NCBI GenBank assembly: GCA_035578155.1
Contig: JAPWDM010000003.1
Span: 66,890,142-66,954,141, forward strand
From: Brachynemurus nebulosus
Taxonomy: Eukaryota; Arthropoda; Insecta; Neuroptera; Myrmeleontidae
Reading direction: 5' to 3'
Length of the DNA stretch: 64,000 bases
Shown piece after piece: positions 46,661 through 59,169 of this stretch (positions are counted from its first letter, which is position 1; every line of letters begins with the position of its first letter). The notes under the pieces were generated by a model. That model ran no database searches and had not been told where the DNA came from. It was given only the letters and a program-made list of their open reading frames with translations. Made by a program: the position numbers and the translations under genes.

Positions 46661-47589
46661 AATGCACACTACAATCGTTTAATAAAGGCGGTTGAGTAAA
46701 ACTGTAACGCCTGTATTATTTGCTCCGACTATACACCTTTCTTCATTATATAAATTTAACCAAACCACCATACTCATAATTATGCTAAAAAAAATGAACT
46801 TTCTTATTTTTCAGATCAAAAAAATGACTTACTTCCAATATTGGACACAAAAAGACATAATGTGATTAATGAAAATATGTAACTCAAGTGATTATGTAAT
46901 TGTCATTACCAAAAAAAAGGCACCCATACAAAAGGTAAACAGACAGCCACATATGTAGCGTATCCGCATATAAATTTTTTGTATATCGTATGCATGAATT
47001 TCATAACCTCATATGTACGTATGTTACTTAAGTCACATCTGCTACCCTACTTAACATATTATATTGTTGTAGTAGTATAAATATTTCAAAAACGTATGAA
47101 ATATGAAACAAATTTTGACTGTTGCAAGGTTTATAAAATACGTGTATGTTAAATTATTTATACGCTACTAAATTCAACCGGGTGTTGAAATGAAAAACTG
47201 CACATAGAGAATTTACAGTCATCTTTCTTACGATGCAACAGTCATCTTTCGTACTGCGCGTGAGAGATTTTGAAACTGACATAATACAGACAGAATACCA
47301 AACCGGCTCAGACGTATGTAGATTAACAACATATGAGAGTAATATTTAAAATTTTAAATGATTTTATATGAAAAAAAAAAAAACACTGTTTACATTTTCA
47401 TTAACAGATACGCTGTTGTTTATATAGAATGACTTCCTCTTCAAATCGACTGTGTTACCTACACTAAAACATACTTTATTTTTAAGTAAATATATATTTA
47501 AAATAATAAAATTAATTTGTATTCAGAAACGTTTAATAATAATGACCGTTTAAAAAAAAATTCGAAAATTTGAGTTTCTTTTTTTTCTG
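46661..47589. other. No gene recognised
   Basis: AT-rich; nothing seen beyond short A/T runs. Confidence 0.5.
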
Positions 47590-47850
47590 TACGTATAAAT
47601 ACGAACAAGAGTCCGCCATACATTAAAAATGTTTCACAGACACTCGATTACATTTCAAAATTAAAAATATAACCGCGTCTCGCATTACAGAGAGGAATGT
47701 GTTTGAGTGATTATCATCAGACTGGAATGATAGTCGAACAAGCGATTGGTAGCCTAATTGATAAGGCGCTTGGCTAGCAACCAAGAGATCCGGGTTCGAG
47801 TCCCAGTCGATCCAGTTTGATAATTTTTCAAACATTAGGTGAATTTTAAT
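47590..47850 (+). repeat. tRNA-like cassette with inverted-repeat flanks, copy 2
   Basis: The core, about 47744-47812, has AGCCTAATTGATAAGGCGCT, an anticodon-arm-like CTTGG-CTAGCAA-CCAAG (anticodon position AGC) and B-box GGTTCGAGTCC. Flanks TGTTTGAGTGATTATC and GATAATTTTTCAAACATT are inverted. On the left a block with GAACAAGAGTCCGCCATACA matches the block of the other copies. The 70-codon minus frame across it is spurious. Confidence 0.65.
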
Positions 47851-49594
47851 TAACAGAAAATTTAATGTTAAAATTACAGGTTTTCAATACCATTATTTTC
47901 GTTTGGTTAACATAAAACAAACGGCTTCGTAGACTAATTTAGATTTCTTGAATAAAATTTTACATTCAAATTACCCAAATTTTACAAACCAACCGAACCG
48001 AAATCGCTTTCGTAGCGTTCAATTTAAAGAAATTAAAATTTACTCCCTTGAATCCGGGAAGAAAATGTCCATAGGAACATAGCGGCTTACCTACAAATTG
48101 ATAATCTATTTGATTTTTTTTTTTTTTTTAGATAAAAACTGCGGCCGCAATCGTGGGCACCAAATATCGCCCTTTTTTAAAGACACATTTTTTAAAAAAT
48201 TATAATAATTATAAAAAATAAATAAAAATGAATAAAAAAATATTTTTGTTTAAATAGTGGTATTAATCGTAAAAAAAATTCATCCCCATTCTCCCATCCT
48301 ATCGATCCGAAAAAAATTGCGAAAATTGATTATTTTTCGGCCGATTACACTGTGATGGTATCTTAAAATTATTTTAGAAAATTAGTAAGTTAACGCCACT
48401 AGTTACCTTATATGTGTCAAAAAAAATAATCCCTTATTGTTCTAAAAACTACCCACTTTTATCATTTCTAACTCTCTAGTGTCCTACATATTATACATAT
48501 ATATCAAGGCTGATAATTTATTAAGGTTATGTTATGAGCACATAAAAGTTTTTAGTGACTCAAAACGCGTGTTTGTTTAAAACGAGCACAAGGAATGAAA
48601 TTGAATCGCTCGTTGCTCATATTATGTGTGTAATAAAAAACTTGATACACTCATATGTAAAATAATTGCACTATTATATTGCTTATGTATATACCATATT
48701 TACATTACAATAATAAAGTGAGCCACTAACCTATTTTTTTTTTTTTTACGTAATTATTATATCTGATAATAATCCGAATACGAATAGAAATAGAAAAGTT
48801 TTTCATTATGTATTTATTATCTCTTTTTAATTTAACTACAACTAACGCATTCAATATACAGGAATGACAAAAAATGTAAGCAAAATTAAACCACAGTAGG
48901 TATAAATAAAAGATTATTACCATAAGCAGTAGCGAAACGCACTTTCTATCCTTTTTTGATATAAGTACAAACAATTATGTATGTCCTTTTTACTTATATA
49001 TGATTGTATATGTTTGTACATGTGAGATTGAGGGTTGATAATGGTCATGTTAAATTATATATGAACAACTAAAAGCAACACTTTCTACAAAATGAATTGA
49101 GCAAACGCGAAATTGATGACAGTATTCAACACGAGAATTTAGATCGTCACGACCTATTAGCACCAACCACTGTCGAAATCGAAAATATTAACTGAATTAT
49201 TATAAAATATTAATAATTATTTATTATTTAACGTATTTTTATATAAGCATTCAAATTATAATAATACTTACAAATTTGCATCAAACGGCACTCAGAAAAA
49301 GCATAAAGTGAAATTTTGTTTTGAATGATTTAAACAAAATTTAGCAGCACAAGAGTTATCACCAGACATTTTAAGCCACCATAATAATTAAATACATATC
49401 AGAAATATTATCGGTTAGAACCGATTAAGATCACCACAAAATCTACAAAACAACTTGTCAAAATAATTTTTAGTCGAATTTTCTCCGAAAAATTAGACTT
49501 ATACAGTCTATACGATAAGAGCTGCGAGAGGCGAGACCAGGGGCGCTATCCGTTTTCGGACCCGTAGAACACGATTATGTAAAAAAAAAAGATG

Positions 49595-49598
<4 letters not shown>
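47851..49598. other. No gene recognised
   Basis: AT-rich; GCGGCCGC at about 48140 is an isolated GC patch. The 82-codon minus frame at 48726-48974 is noise. Confidence 0.5.

Positions 49599-49690
<92 letters not shown>
49599..49690. repeat. (TA)46 microsatellite
   Basis: 92 bp of uninterrupted TA between TGTCTGAT and TTTTCCCGC. The context is not the family P insertion point. The 131-codon minus frame through it consists of IYIY repeats plus noise. Confidence 0.95.
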
Positions 49691-49693
<3 letters not shown>

Positions 49694-49734
49694 CCCGCAA
49701 CCTTTTAATATGTGTAGGGCCCCCCTAGGGAAGT

Positions 49735-50570
49735 TAAGAGATGAAATTTGGTAAGTGGGGCTTATTCCGATGCACAACAATACTATCAAAGTGGGGTCAA
49801 ATTTTGGGCAAATTTTTTTTCGGACCCGACCTTTAAGGGGGTGGTGGGGGGCGGAAAAGCAATAAAACTTTTCCAAACCGGTTTTAAATAATGTTTCGGT
49901 CAATTATCTACAACATATCCAAAATTCAGCTTCCTAGGATGATATGGTGGGAATAGAGGGGGGAAAAACGATTTTCGCTGGATCTAACAGGCCCCCAGCC
50001 CCCCAGAATTAACGTAGAGGGTTGAAATTTGGTGTGTTGATAAAGTTCGTACCTAGGTTGTGCTTTTTGGAGGTTTTGATATTTTACCCCCACCCCCCTC
50101 ATTTTTAAGCTACAATTTCATGCATTTTCGACGTTTTCGAAGTTTGTACCGCTCGCACAGGTCACCCGAATAAACCTAGAGGGCTGAAATTTTGTATTCG
50201 GATTGAGTTAGTATCAAGGGGGTGCCTTTTGGGGGTCTCGACTTTTAACCCCTACCCCCACCATTTATATACCCAAAAGAACATGATTTTTCTTGTTTTT
50301 TAACAGTTTCGTTCGGGTCAAAATCTCCCCAAATAAACCTAGAGGGCTGAAATTTGGTGTACAGGTTAAGCTAATAGCCAGACACTGTTTTTTGGAGGTT
50401 TCAACTTTTAACCCTTACCCCCACGATTTTTACGCCAATATTTCCTTAATTTTTTTGCTTGTTTTCTAACACGTCTAGAGACTCCATAAGGAAACCTAGA
50501 GGGCTGAAATTTTGTACGTGTATTCAGTTAGTATCCAGCTAGTACCTTGTAGGGAGTCCACATCACTTTT
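49735..50570 (+). repeat. Minisatellite of diverged units of about 160 bp
   Basis: Units start with GAGGGYTGAAATTT at 50017, 50179, 50342 and 50499 (spacing 162, 163, 157), with a probable earlier start at 49742. Each unit continues with a KTTAGTATC-like stretch, TTTTTGGAGGTTT, AACTTTTAACCC and CCCCCACC. No coding frame spans it. Confidence 0.75.
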
Positions 50571-50825
50571 CCCCCCACTTCTCCCATTTTTACATCGGAA
50601 TTGAATGCTATTGTTAAATGTGTTTTAAAAGCATTATGTTTATTCTAAATACAAGTAGGCGAATAGTAATTTTAAAAAATTTAAAAAAAAGTGAATACAA
50701 TTTTTTAACAAATGAAATACATACATATTAAGTAATTTGCAAATGTTATTAAAGTCACTGTTTATTTATTTATTTAATTATTATTTAGGAATTTTGGATT
50801 TTTATTATTTATAAAATAGAAATTT

Positions 50826-51540
50826 TGGATTTTTTTGGAAAGAAAAAATATCTTCATAAAAGCCTTCCAGTTTACTATTTAAGTTCCTTTTTTAATATTT
50901 AAAAGTAAAACACAAAGGCAATTGGCGGATAAGCATGGATGGAAATGCCCTCGTACGAATTGTGTTGGCTTTTTCCCTGTTAACTTCTATCGGCACAAAA
51001 TTAAAATTCACTGAGATTCAGCCCTTAAAAACTTAAAATCTTTTTATAAAGCCCCGATCAACCGGACACTCATTATCAGTTTTGAAACCACCAAAATTAC
51101 AAATCGCTTGTGGACTTTCAATTATATTTCGCTTGTAGACACTCAATACCGAAGAAATAATTTTTTATTTTTTATTTTTTTTTATTTTTTATTATTTTTT
51201 TTTTTTTGAAAGAAAAAATATCTTTATAAAGGCCTTCCAGTTTACTATTTAAGGTCCTTTTTTAATATTTAAAACTAAAAACATAAAGGCAATTAGCGGA
51301 TAAACATGGGCAGGAATGCCCTCGTACGAATTGTGTTGGTTTTTTTTCTGCTACCTGTTTTCGGCACAAAATTGAAATTTACTGAGATACAGCTCTTAAA
51401 TACTTAGAACCTTTTTTTAAAGCCTCGATCAGCCGAACACTCATCACCAGTTTTGAAACCAACAAAATGACAATTCGGTTGTAGACTTTCAATCACATTT
51501 CGCTTGTAAACATTCTATACCGAAGATGAAGGGGAAAATT
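50826..51540 (+). repeat. Tandem duplication, unit about 369 bp
   Basis: Two copies start GAAAGAAAAAATATCTT (about 50839 and 51208). Both contain GCCTTCCAGTTTACTATTTA, GGAATGCCCTCGTACGAATT-like, TTCGGCACAAAATT, CCAGTTTTGAAACC and TTTCGCTTGTARAC. T-rich tracts separate them. Function unknown. Confidence 0.8.
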
Positions 51541-53339
51541 CGACTACCGTGATGGGGCCCCGCTGCTCACGGCGTTTTCTTAATGTGTCTAGTTTGGAAA
51601 ATTCTCAGTAAATCTAAAAGCAGTTGATGGTTACAATATCTTTATGTCTTGGACTGTAGTCTATTCATTTCATTTGGTAAAAAAGCAGAAAAAATTATCG
51701 TCCACTGGCTATTAGTAATTTATAATTCATAGCTTTTTATTTTTTATTATTATTTTTTTTTTAAATAAATAAAGTTTTAGTTGAATTCAAAAAGAAAGGC
51801 CACAGATCCAAGCGCGGATCTAAGGGGGTGGATTAGGGGATTCCCTGTTCCCATCAGAACAAGTTTTAATCGGCACATTCTGAATAACAAGTTTAGACAA
51901 AATTTTAAAATTTTTTTAGGAAAGCTTTTTTTCTCAACTGACATAAAATTATGTCAACAGGTTAGATAGCAAAAATGCACAATATGCCAAAGCATTATGA
52001 AAAAATTTAAACAAATGTGACCCCTCTTAATTAAGAGAGCTGAATCCAACCCTGCGCCACATCATACTATATGTTGTAAAATACCCTTATGAAAAACTAG
52101 GTTACTCATAGACAGTACTAAACTACTATATAAAGTAGGTATATGCAATAAAATAACACATATTTCACTTATTGATGTCTAATAAAAATAAATGACCTAA
52201 ATTATTTATTCATATTATTAAGTAAGAATGATGTATTAACGAATTACTTAATTAACTGCACTCAACATCAAAGGCACAACATACAAACCAAAAATAAATT
52301 CAAAGTTGATGAACTCTTATTACGGGAGACTGCGTTAACCCTTAGCTCGCATTTGGGGTATAACAAATCATTTCTGCCTACCATGTTTCTTAGGTAAAAA
52401 TAAATTTCGTACTAGATTGTAAGTAAATTGAAATATATTTCACAAAAACACGTTCTTGATTAAACTTTTAATCAAATTTTTAATTTTCAAGTATTAATGA
52501 GTAAAAATTAGTTGGGTAAATCCTATTCCAGATCCCATTTATACCTGATTTAACCCTTCATATCTGCTATATATTTTGAGCTGAATTGCTCTCACTAGGT
52601 AATTTTTTTTATCAAACATTAATTCAACTATAATAATTAAAATACAGGCAACTTACTGAATAAGTATGTCAAATCGACTGCCTACATCAACAATACTGCA
52701 ATTTTTTTTTTAAATATAGTAAAAAAAATTTTCACTTATTATTACACAAGAGGTTTAAATATTTTGTTTAACGAAAATTTGTTGTCAAGCAATTTACAAA
52801 AACGCAACAACGTAACTGGAGTATTTTAGAGTAGACAGTTTTTCGAATTAAATTGCTTTCAGGTAAAAAATTTGTGTAATTCGGAAAAAAAATAAAGTTC
52901 GAGTGTAAAACGGTAAGACGATTTAACGAATAAAATAACTTAGTATAATTTCGTTTACCTACAATGAAATTTTTCGACAATTTTTTTGCGCTGTCAATAT
53001 TCTTATAGGAGTAAATATACATTTTTCTTTTAAGGTAGTTGGTCGATAAAACGATTTTTTCAAAGGAATTTAACGAAACTTCTCTAGATATTTATTTAAT
53101 CCAATACCGATAATATGAGCCCTTACCGAAAAAAAATTGACCACCCCAATTTTGAGAAAAACGATTTCAAAGTTTTGTAATTTTAACACAGGCTCTTATG
53201 GGAACACTATATTATTTTTTTGAATAAAATGAAAACGTGTCAAAGGAATTTGATAAAAATTTAATATGTTATTTAGTACAAAATTACAAACCATATTTAA
53301 TAAGAAATAAAATTTTTAATTTCAAATGTTATCGAGTGC
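51541..53339. other. No gene recognised
   Basis: AT-rich. TTAACCCTT occurs at 52335 and 52550 in the same orientation, like isolated piggyBac-type ends without partners. Frames of 62 and 84 codons are featureless. Confidence 0.45.
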
Positions 53340-53625
53340 CTGTGAAACATTATTAATGTATGGCGGACTTTTGTCCGTATTTTAAACATACACCAATATT
53401 CATATGTTCACTTAATGTCCAGCTTTGGCTGATACTTGAACACTCGATGTACCTTGGCAAATGACCAATTCATTATGTTAATTAGAATTCACATAGTGTT
53501 TGAAAAATTATCCGGTCGGTGGCCTAATTGGTAAGGCGCTTGGCTAGTAACCAAGAGATCCGGGTTCGAGTCCCAGCCGAATCCAGTTTTGATAATTTTT
53601 CAAACACTATGTGAATTTTAATTAA
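53340..53625 (+). repeat. tRNA-like cassette with inverted-repeat flanks, copy 3 (best)
   Basis: A 35-bp inverted repeat with one mismatch (53478-53512 and 53591-53625; CACATAGTGTTTGAAAAATT core) surrounds a tRNA-like core. To the left, the block containing TATCGAGTGCCTGTGAAACA, GGCGGACTTTTGTCCG and CATATGTTCACTTAATG is the reverse complement of the block lying to the right of the core in the 17.7-kb copy. Confidence 0.75.
53513..53584 (+). ncRNA. tRNA-like core, anticodon position AGT
   Basis: TGGCCTAATTGGTAAGGCGC is an A-box/D-arm, CTTGG-CTAGTAA-CCAAG forms a 5-bp anticodon stem with a 7-base loop, and GGTTCGAGTCC is a B-box. The acceptor strands CGGTCGG and CCGAATC pair only partly. AGT would read Thr codons, but the loop reads AGC in the sister copy and the acceptor is imperfect. 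A tRNA-derived repeat is more likely than a working tRNA gene. Confidence 0.5.
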
Positions 53626-54225
53626 CAGAAATAAAAGTTATTGACCACGCCGTTTTTGAAATATAATTTAAAAACATCATTTTACAACGTTTTTACAACG
53701 CTTTTTCAACAATTTTTTTTAAATTGCTACAACATAAGCGCGTGGAATTTCAAAAAAACAAGTGGTATACTAATATAATAACTGAAGAATATTAATACAT
53801 TATTTAATTTTTGATAAAAGAAATTTTTTTTGCTGAGATATACTTTTGTACCTGACTATCTCAGAGCAACTACGTTAAGGAAGTTCTGTTGGTACGGTCT
53901 GAAAAAAATATTTTCGCGACCACTGGAAATCTTTTTGTGTCGATCTGTAAACAAGATATTTCTCTTTTGTACATCAAAAAATGTTATTTATTACATGTTT
54001 AAAAATATATTAAATACTAATAATACGAAAAAAGTATCGTTCGTTATGTAGACGACAGAAGGTTACGTAAACGAGAAAAACATCGAACACTTCAACAACA
54101 ACAGGGACAATTTTTGTTTGCGTACGTAACATGCTCTGATGACTTGATAGGTGTGTAAACAAAGAAAATTGAAAAAAAATATTATGTAAGAAAAATTTCT
54201 AAAAGTAATACTAGATTATTATAAC
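53626..54225. other. No gene recognised
   Basis: AT-rich; the 73-codon plus frame is featureless. Confidence 0.5.
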
Positions 54226-54461
54226 GTAAAAACCCCCATTATGGAACGGTATCTAATACTGGAACAGTTTTGACATTTACATACTAATGAAGTTATTTTT
54301 GAAAGAAACATCTGATAACAAAAATTATTATTAATAGAATGATTGTTTTTCAATTTAAATTCACCTCACATTTAATGTTTCCTTACTTAATTAAAGAAAT
54401 AAATATGTAAATGTCGATACTGTTCCAGTATTAGATACCGTGCCATAATGGGGGCTTTTAC
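54226..54461. mobile_element. MITE with GTAAAAGCCCCC ends, copy 1
   Basis: Ends GTAAAAACCCCCATTATGG and inverse, continuing inside with AACGGTATCTAATACTGGAA in both arms (about 45-bp TIR). The interior GATTGTTTTTCAATTTAAAT is nearly identical to copy 2 at 56362-56595. Confidence 0.85.
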
Positions 54462-54560
54462 ATTACTTGTTATGAAAATTTAACGGGCCGAGCGGGTGTG
54501 GTTAGGACGTATCATTTACGTAAATTATAATAAAATAATGTCCTCGCAATTCAATTTGCT

Positions 54561-54976
54561 TTTAGCGAATTTCCAGAATGGAATTCAACTATTACAGCCA
54601 CTGTCATGACGCGACTTGAACCCGGGACCATGGCAGCAATTTGTTTTGAAGTCCCTAGGAACTGAAAATAATACTCACCTTTTACAAAATTTGGTGAAAA
54701 TGTTGGAAGTCTCAAACTCTTGGATGAGTTCTTCAGCCAGACACGTCGGATGCCAGGAACATGGTTTTTGTTCTTACAAAAAATTAGTTTTTTGCCAAAA
54801 TTTCCATTTATTAAAAAATTTTTGCGAAATTTTTTTACACCATTTAAAAGAGGAGGAAAAAATACATTAAAAAGGTCTTTAAACTATTTTTCTATGTCAA
54901 CTAGTTTCCGAGAAAAAATTAATTTTTATAAACGGAAATTCGCTATATTATGCAGGATACTGCGACAGGGGTATTT
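54561..54976 (-). repeat. Interspersed repeat family P, copy 5
   Basis: An inverted copy starting at the GCGAATTTCCAGAATGGAAT end and finishing GCGACAGGGGTATTT. The part corresponding to the TA tract and its neighbours is deleted between CCTAGGAACTGAAAATAATA and TTTACAAAATTTGGTGAAAA. The 84- and 87-codon frames are repeat translations. Confidence 0.7.
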
Positions 54977-55022
54977 AATATAATGTGTTCCCAAATTGAA
55001 CAACCACTTACTTACCGACTAA

Positions 55023-55559
55023 TCTATAATACATAATATAATAAAACTGTAACGAGACCGTTTCTGTACATGAAATACTTTTTGAAAATTATACCGCCAC
55101 TATAAATGATTATCGATGTAGATATCAAAACAGTGATTTTTAAAACATTTTTGTCTGGTTGTCTGTCTCTCTGTTCACGCATCACGCTAAAACTACTGGA
55201 CGGATTTAAATGAAATTTGGTGTGATGATAATTTTTTACCTCGATCAACATCCAAGATACATTTTACTCCGGTAAAATATCTCATTCCTAAGGGAAAATA
55301 GAAAAATCATTTTGAACATGTGCACACATTACGCAAAAACAATTGAATGGATTTTGATGAAATTTAGCGTGGTAATAACTTATTACCTGGGTCAATACTT
55401 GGCATACCTTTTATTACAGGGAAATATTTCCTTCCATCGGGGAAACACAAAAAACAATTTTGAGCATACATTACGCAAAAACTATTGTTCTATGCAAATG
55501 CATTATAATTATTATACTTATTGATTTTAGGCGTGAACGACGTCGCGGGTACAGCTAGT
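55023..55559 (+). mobile_element. Non-autonomous Helitron (copy E)
   Basis: Begins TCTATAATACATAATATAAT preceded by A, and ends GACGTCGCGGGTACAG then CTAGT followed by T. Two internal units. This is the copy with the best-preserved 3' terminus. The 70- and 75-codon frames are repeat translations. Confidence 0.88.
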
Positions 55560-56263
55560 TTAAATTATACCAACAAATTCAAATAATTTTAAATGTATCG
55601 GTGATTATGTTATGTTACAAATTTGACCTTAAAACATTATTTAAATATTTCATTTGTATATTTTTAGTAAACTACACATTTTTTTTTTTTTTTTTTTTGT
55701 TATATAACACACTAGTGGAGTAACGCTAATATAACAATATAATAATATGTTTAATTGTTTATTTTTTTCATTATTATTATTATTTTTATTATTTAAGACA
55801 AAGTAATTAAGGCCATAGATAATGGTATGATTTATGTATTAGAGACCTATTTACCAAGTACACTCATACGAAATGAATTAATGTAAGTATAAATTTTACA
55901 ATACGATTAATTATTGTATTAGACAGACATTCTTTGCGTTTAGAGCAAAAAAATATACATATATCAATGTGTGTTATTTATTAATCTACATACTTAAAAA
56001 TCATTCGATTTTTTTTATTGTATCTTGTAATTTTTTATTTGGCAATAAAACAAAGGAATTTAATTAATAGCTAAAATCAAATATGTATGGTGAACTTAAG
56101 GTTGGCCAACTACATAAACAATCAGTTGAAGGAAGACTTTTTTCTGTACCAACTTAGTCCCAACTCCACCTATCATATACGAAATATGAAAGTGAGAGAA
56201 ACATATTACATTTAGATTTCAAAAAATTTCAAGCCAAGCTACTTACTAGTTATATAAAATTGA
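55560..56263. other. No gene recognised
   Basis: AT-rich with a T20 run near 55680; nothing else seen. Confidence 0.5.
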
Positions 56264-56361
56264 TTAAGGGAAGATTCGCTACAAAAAAAAAAAAAAAATG
56301 ATTTTTTTCCTTCATAATTAAGGTAATCCGATCAGAAATTATTGATTTGTGATATTTTATT

Positions 56362-56595
56362 TAGGGTAAAAGCCCCCTTTGTGGAACGGTATCTAATTAT
56401 GAACATTTACATATTAATGAAGTTATTTCTGAAAGAAACGTCTGATAACAAAAATTATTATTAATAGAATGATTGTTTTTCAATTTAAATTCACCTCGCA
56501 TTTAAAGTTTCCTTGCTTAATTAAAAAAATAAATATGTAAATGTCAAAACTGTTCCAGTATTAGATACCGTTCCACAAAGGGGGCTTTTACCCTA
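56362..56595. mobile_element. MITE with GTAAAAGCCCCC ends, copy 2, nested
   Basis: TIRs TAGGGTAAAAGCCCCCTTTG and inverse, then TGGAACGGTATCTAAT on both sides. The left arm has lost a short segment (ACTGGAACAG) present in copy 1. Confidence 0.85.
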
Positions 56596-57088
56596 GTTGG
56601 TAAAATTATACATCTGTTTGGAAGAGAGTTTTTGGAGAGGAGAGATTCGCTAAAAAAAGGAATCAATTCTTTTTTCTTCATAACTGTATTCCTAAAGGTG
56701 TTAGAAATACTCTCCTAAAATTTCATTTAAAAAAAAATGAAAAATCAAAAAGTTATGGGCACTTTAGTGCACGCACTTTACTATAATTCAATTTTAAAAA
56801 AAAAAATACTTTAAATGCTATTTTCTCGAAAGTACATTTTTCGATATGGTTCCTCATGTATCTCAAAAAGTACTTGAGATATCGACGTAAATCAAAGTGC
56901 ATATTATTCCTCGATACCGTCATTTTGACAGGAACTAGGATCATTTGTTTCCGTAATATATTTTCAAAATGGCGGCTGTTTGTAGTCGAGAAAAAGCGGT
57001 GATTTTTGAAAATTTATTTTCAAAATGCCATTTCTCGCTGTTTTTATATATTTTTTTCTTAGACCCTAGTTAGTGCCATAACTGTATA

Positions 57089-57549
57089 TATACTGTGTGA
57101 GTTTTTCGAGAGTTGCCATTTTTATTACAGCCAAACCGTTGATTTAATCGAAAAATTGTTCAAATAAGAGTTGTAGATATCGACGGGGGCAATCGCTTGC
57201 CATAGTCAGGAGCTTTATAGCTCTTATGGTTTTCGAGCTATGATACAAACTTATAGATTTTTAAATAAAACTATATATTAATTTTTCGACAAAACTGATC
57301 TAATCCATTAATTAACAACATAAATCAGCAAAAAAATTTTTTTTACCCAAGTTTAATTTCTTAATTGTTCTTTAATATATCAGTTGATGGGAAAAATATG
57401 CCTATGTACTTAAGGTTACTTCAGCCGATAGTGTTTTTATTGGTTACATTTCCATTACATCCAAGAAAATAACCTTTTCCAGTATCATTTCCATCATAAA
57501 AATTTGGTTGTAATAGAAATGGCAACTCTCGAAAAACTCACATGGTATA
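57089..57549. mobile_element. MITE with GTGTGAGTTTTTCGAGAG ends, copy 1, nested
   Basis: Terminal inverted repeats TATACTGTGTGAGTTTTTCG and inverse, continuing AGAGTTGCCATTTNTATTAC. The whole is shared with the inverted copy at 62311-62773. TA-rich flanks suit a TA-type insertion. Confidence 0.85.
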
Positions 57550-57824
57550 TATTTTCAAAAAAGATTTTTTGATTTTGATTCACTGGGGATTTCAGAACGC
57601 GAGAAACCATCAAGGTGGAAAAATCTCGTAGTGTCGACTTCAAAGCCATTTACATTGAGCTCATTTTTTAATTTCCTTTTTAAAATTTTCTTTTGTAATC
57701 TCAAAACATGTAGAAACAATGTTGTATAAGTATTTAGTTTTAAAAAAAAAATATATATTTCTATAAAAAAAAAAAAAAATAATAAAGGTCGATTTTTGAT
57801 GTTTTTTGGCGAATCTCCCCTTAA

Positions 57825-59169
57825 GTCTTTTAAAAGATGTCAGCACTGAAAAGCAAAGAATATACATATAAATAAAATTGCATGATACATGGTTATTTAT
57901 CATTTCACTAAATGCATATAAAAAAGATAACACAAGTGTAATAATTAGCAAATTTTGATTAGAATGCAAATTATTACAATATCAAAATGAGATCCATGTT
58001 ATATATCTTTATTAATCACAAATACAATTTTTGCATACATTCGCAACAACCAAAAACAAAAAATTTTGTAAAATTGTAAAATTCTCGTTAAAAAAAAATT
58101 CTTATTTAATATCATTTCCTAAATATACGACTAACCTCAAAAAAAAAAAAATCAATATTACATTCGCAAAAACTTTAAAGAGAAGAAACAAAAAATCAAC
58201 GCAAATTTTTAGCGTCCGTAAATTCAATTATCTCGTCAAAAAAATGAAACACAAAACATTAACATCATCTTATTATTTCTCTTTTATTTCAAAAAATTAG
58301 GTTATCCTAATAAAAAAACATGACCGTGGCCTTTTTTTCACCGAATTTCCCTTCTACCTCTACCTCTTCTTCATACCTACTCCTAACAAATATTTTCTAT
58401 TTCTGAAACGAAATCGTACGTTAAGTACGAGCAAACAGGGACGTATTCAGTGAGTATCGTGTGACCTTTGTGCCTATCTCGACATATCCACCTACCTACC
58501 TACCTGTATATACGTATGGTACGTATACCTTCTCTCTAACTCAACTGGGTCACAACAGAAAACCCATGTCATCTCACAAAGCAGAGCGCTGTTCTACTTT
58601 TTATGCGACATGTCCGATATAAATGGATTGTAATTGAACATTATAATATGAATGTGTTATTTATGATCTATTTGTGTTGAACATGACAAATGAAAGTATT
58701 ACATTAGCAGTAAGTATGTAATTTGTTTGGTTTGAATCAGTCAGTGTTGATAAATTTTTTATTTATTGAGAGATTATATTTTGATTTGAATGTTTTTAAA
58801 GATTTTATCAACATTAATTGATTTCAAATAATATATATGTCTAAATGCTTCCAATAATGAAATCTATGTTAATTTCTGTGTGTTTCTCAACTATAAAAGA
58901 ATGTACACTTTTACGTAGCTAACTAGCTAATATACCAAAAAACTTTCTCAATCGTTTACAAGGTGACAAGGCTATTACTCTAACGAGAATAATTTTCTCT
59001 CTAAGAATTTTTTTTTTTTATTTGGTAATCAACAGAAGCTACTAATACTAATAACTAAAATTAAGGAAATTTTAAGTTGAGAAAGTCAAAAAAATTGAAT
59101 CTAAGGAAGATGAAGTTTGTATTTAATGTTACAATTTAGCGCAAAACTCTTTTAATTCACATAAAAAAT
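57825..59169. other. No gene recognised
   Basis: 58380-58620 is less AT-rich, with CCTACCTACCTACC and a TACGTATGGTACGTATA palindromic cluster, possibly regulatory. The 89- and 102-codon frames are K/N/F-rich noise. Confidence 0.45.

Larger units (their letters stand above)
56264..57824. mobile_element. TTAA-flanked element with GGGGAGATTCGC ends, hosting two MITEs
   Basis: TTAA then GGGAAGATTCGCTACAAAA at the left and TTTTTTGGCGAATCTCCCC then TTAA at 57821-57824. The GAGATTCGCTAAAAAAAGG start recurs internally at 56643, so the left end is duplicated. Two MITEs are inserted (56362-56595 and 57089-57549). No transposase frame remains. Confidence 0.65.

Noticed and set aside
49508..49903. 131-codon minus-strand frame
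   Set aside because: About a third is IYIY from the (TA)46 microsatellite; the rest is featureless and overlaps the minisatellite start.
52335..52558. piggyBac element between two TTAACCCTT motifs
   Set aside because: Both motifs are in the same orientation, so they cannot be the two ends of one element.
53513..53584. Functional tRNA-Thr(AGT) gene
   Set aside because: The anticodon arm and B-box are good, but the acceptor stem pairs poorly. The sister copy at 47.7 kb reads AGC in the loop, and the core sits in a repeated inverted-repeat cassette.
54616..54983. Overlapping 84- and 87-codon frames resembling those at 13.4, 30.3 and 45.7 kb
   Set aside because: Different-frame translations of repeat family P; no frame is consistently kept.
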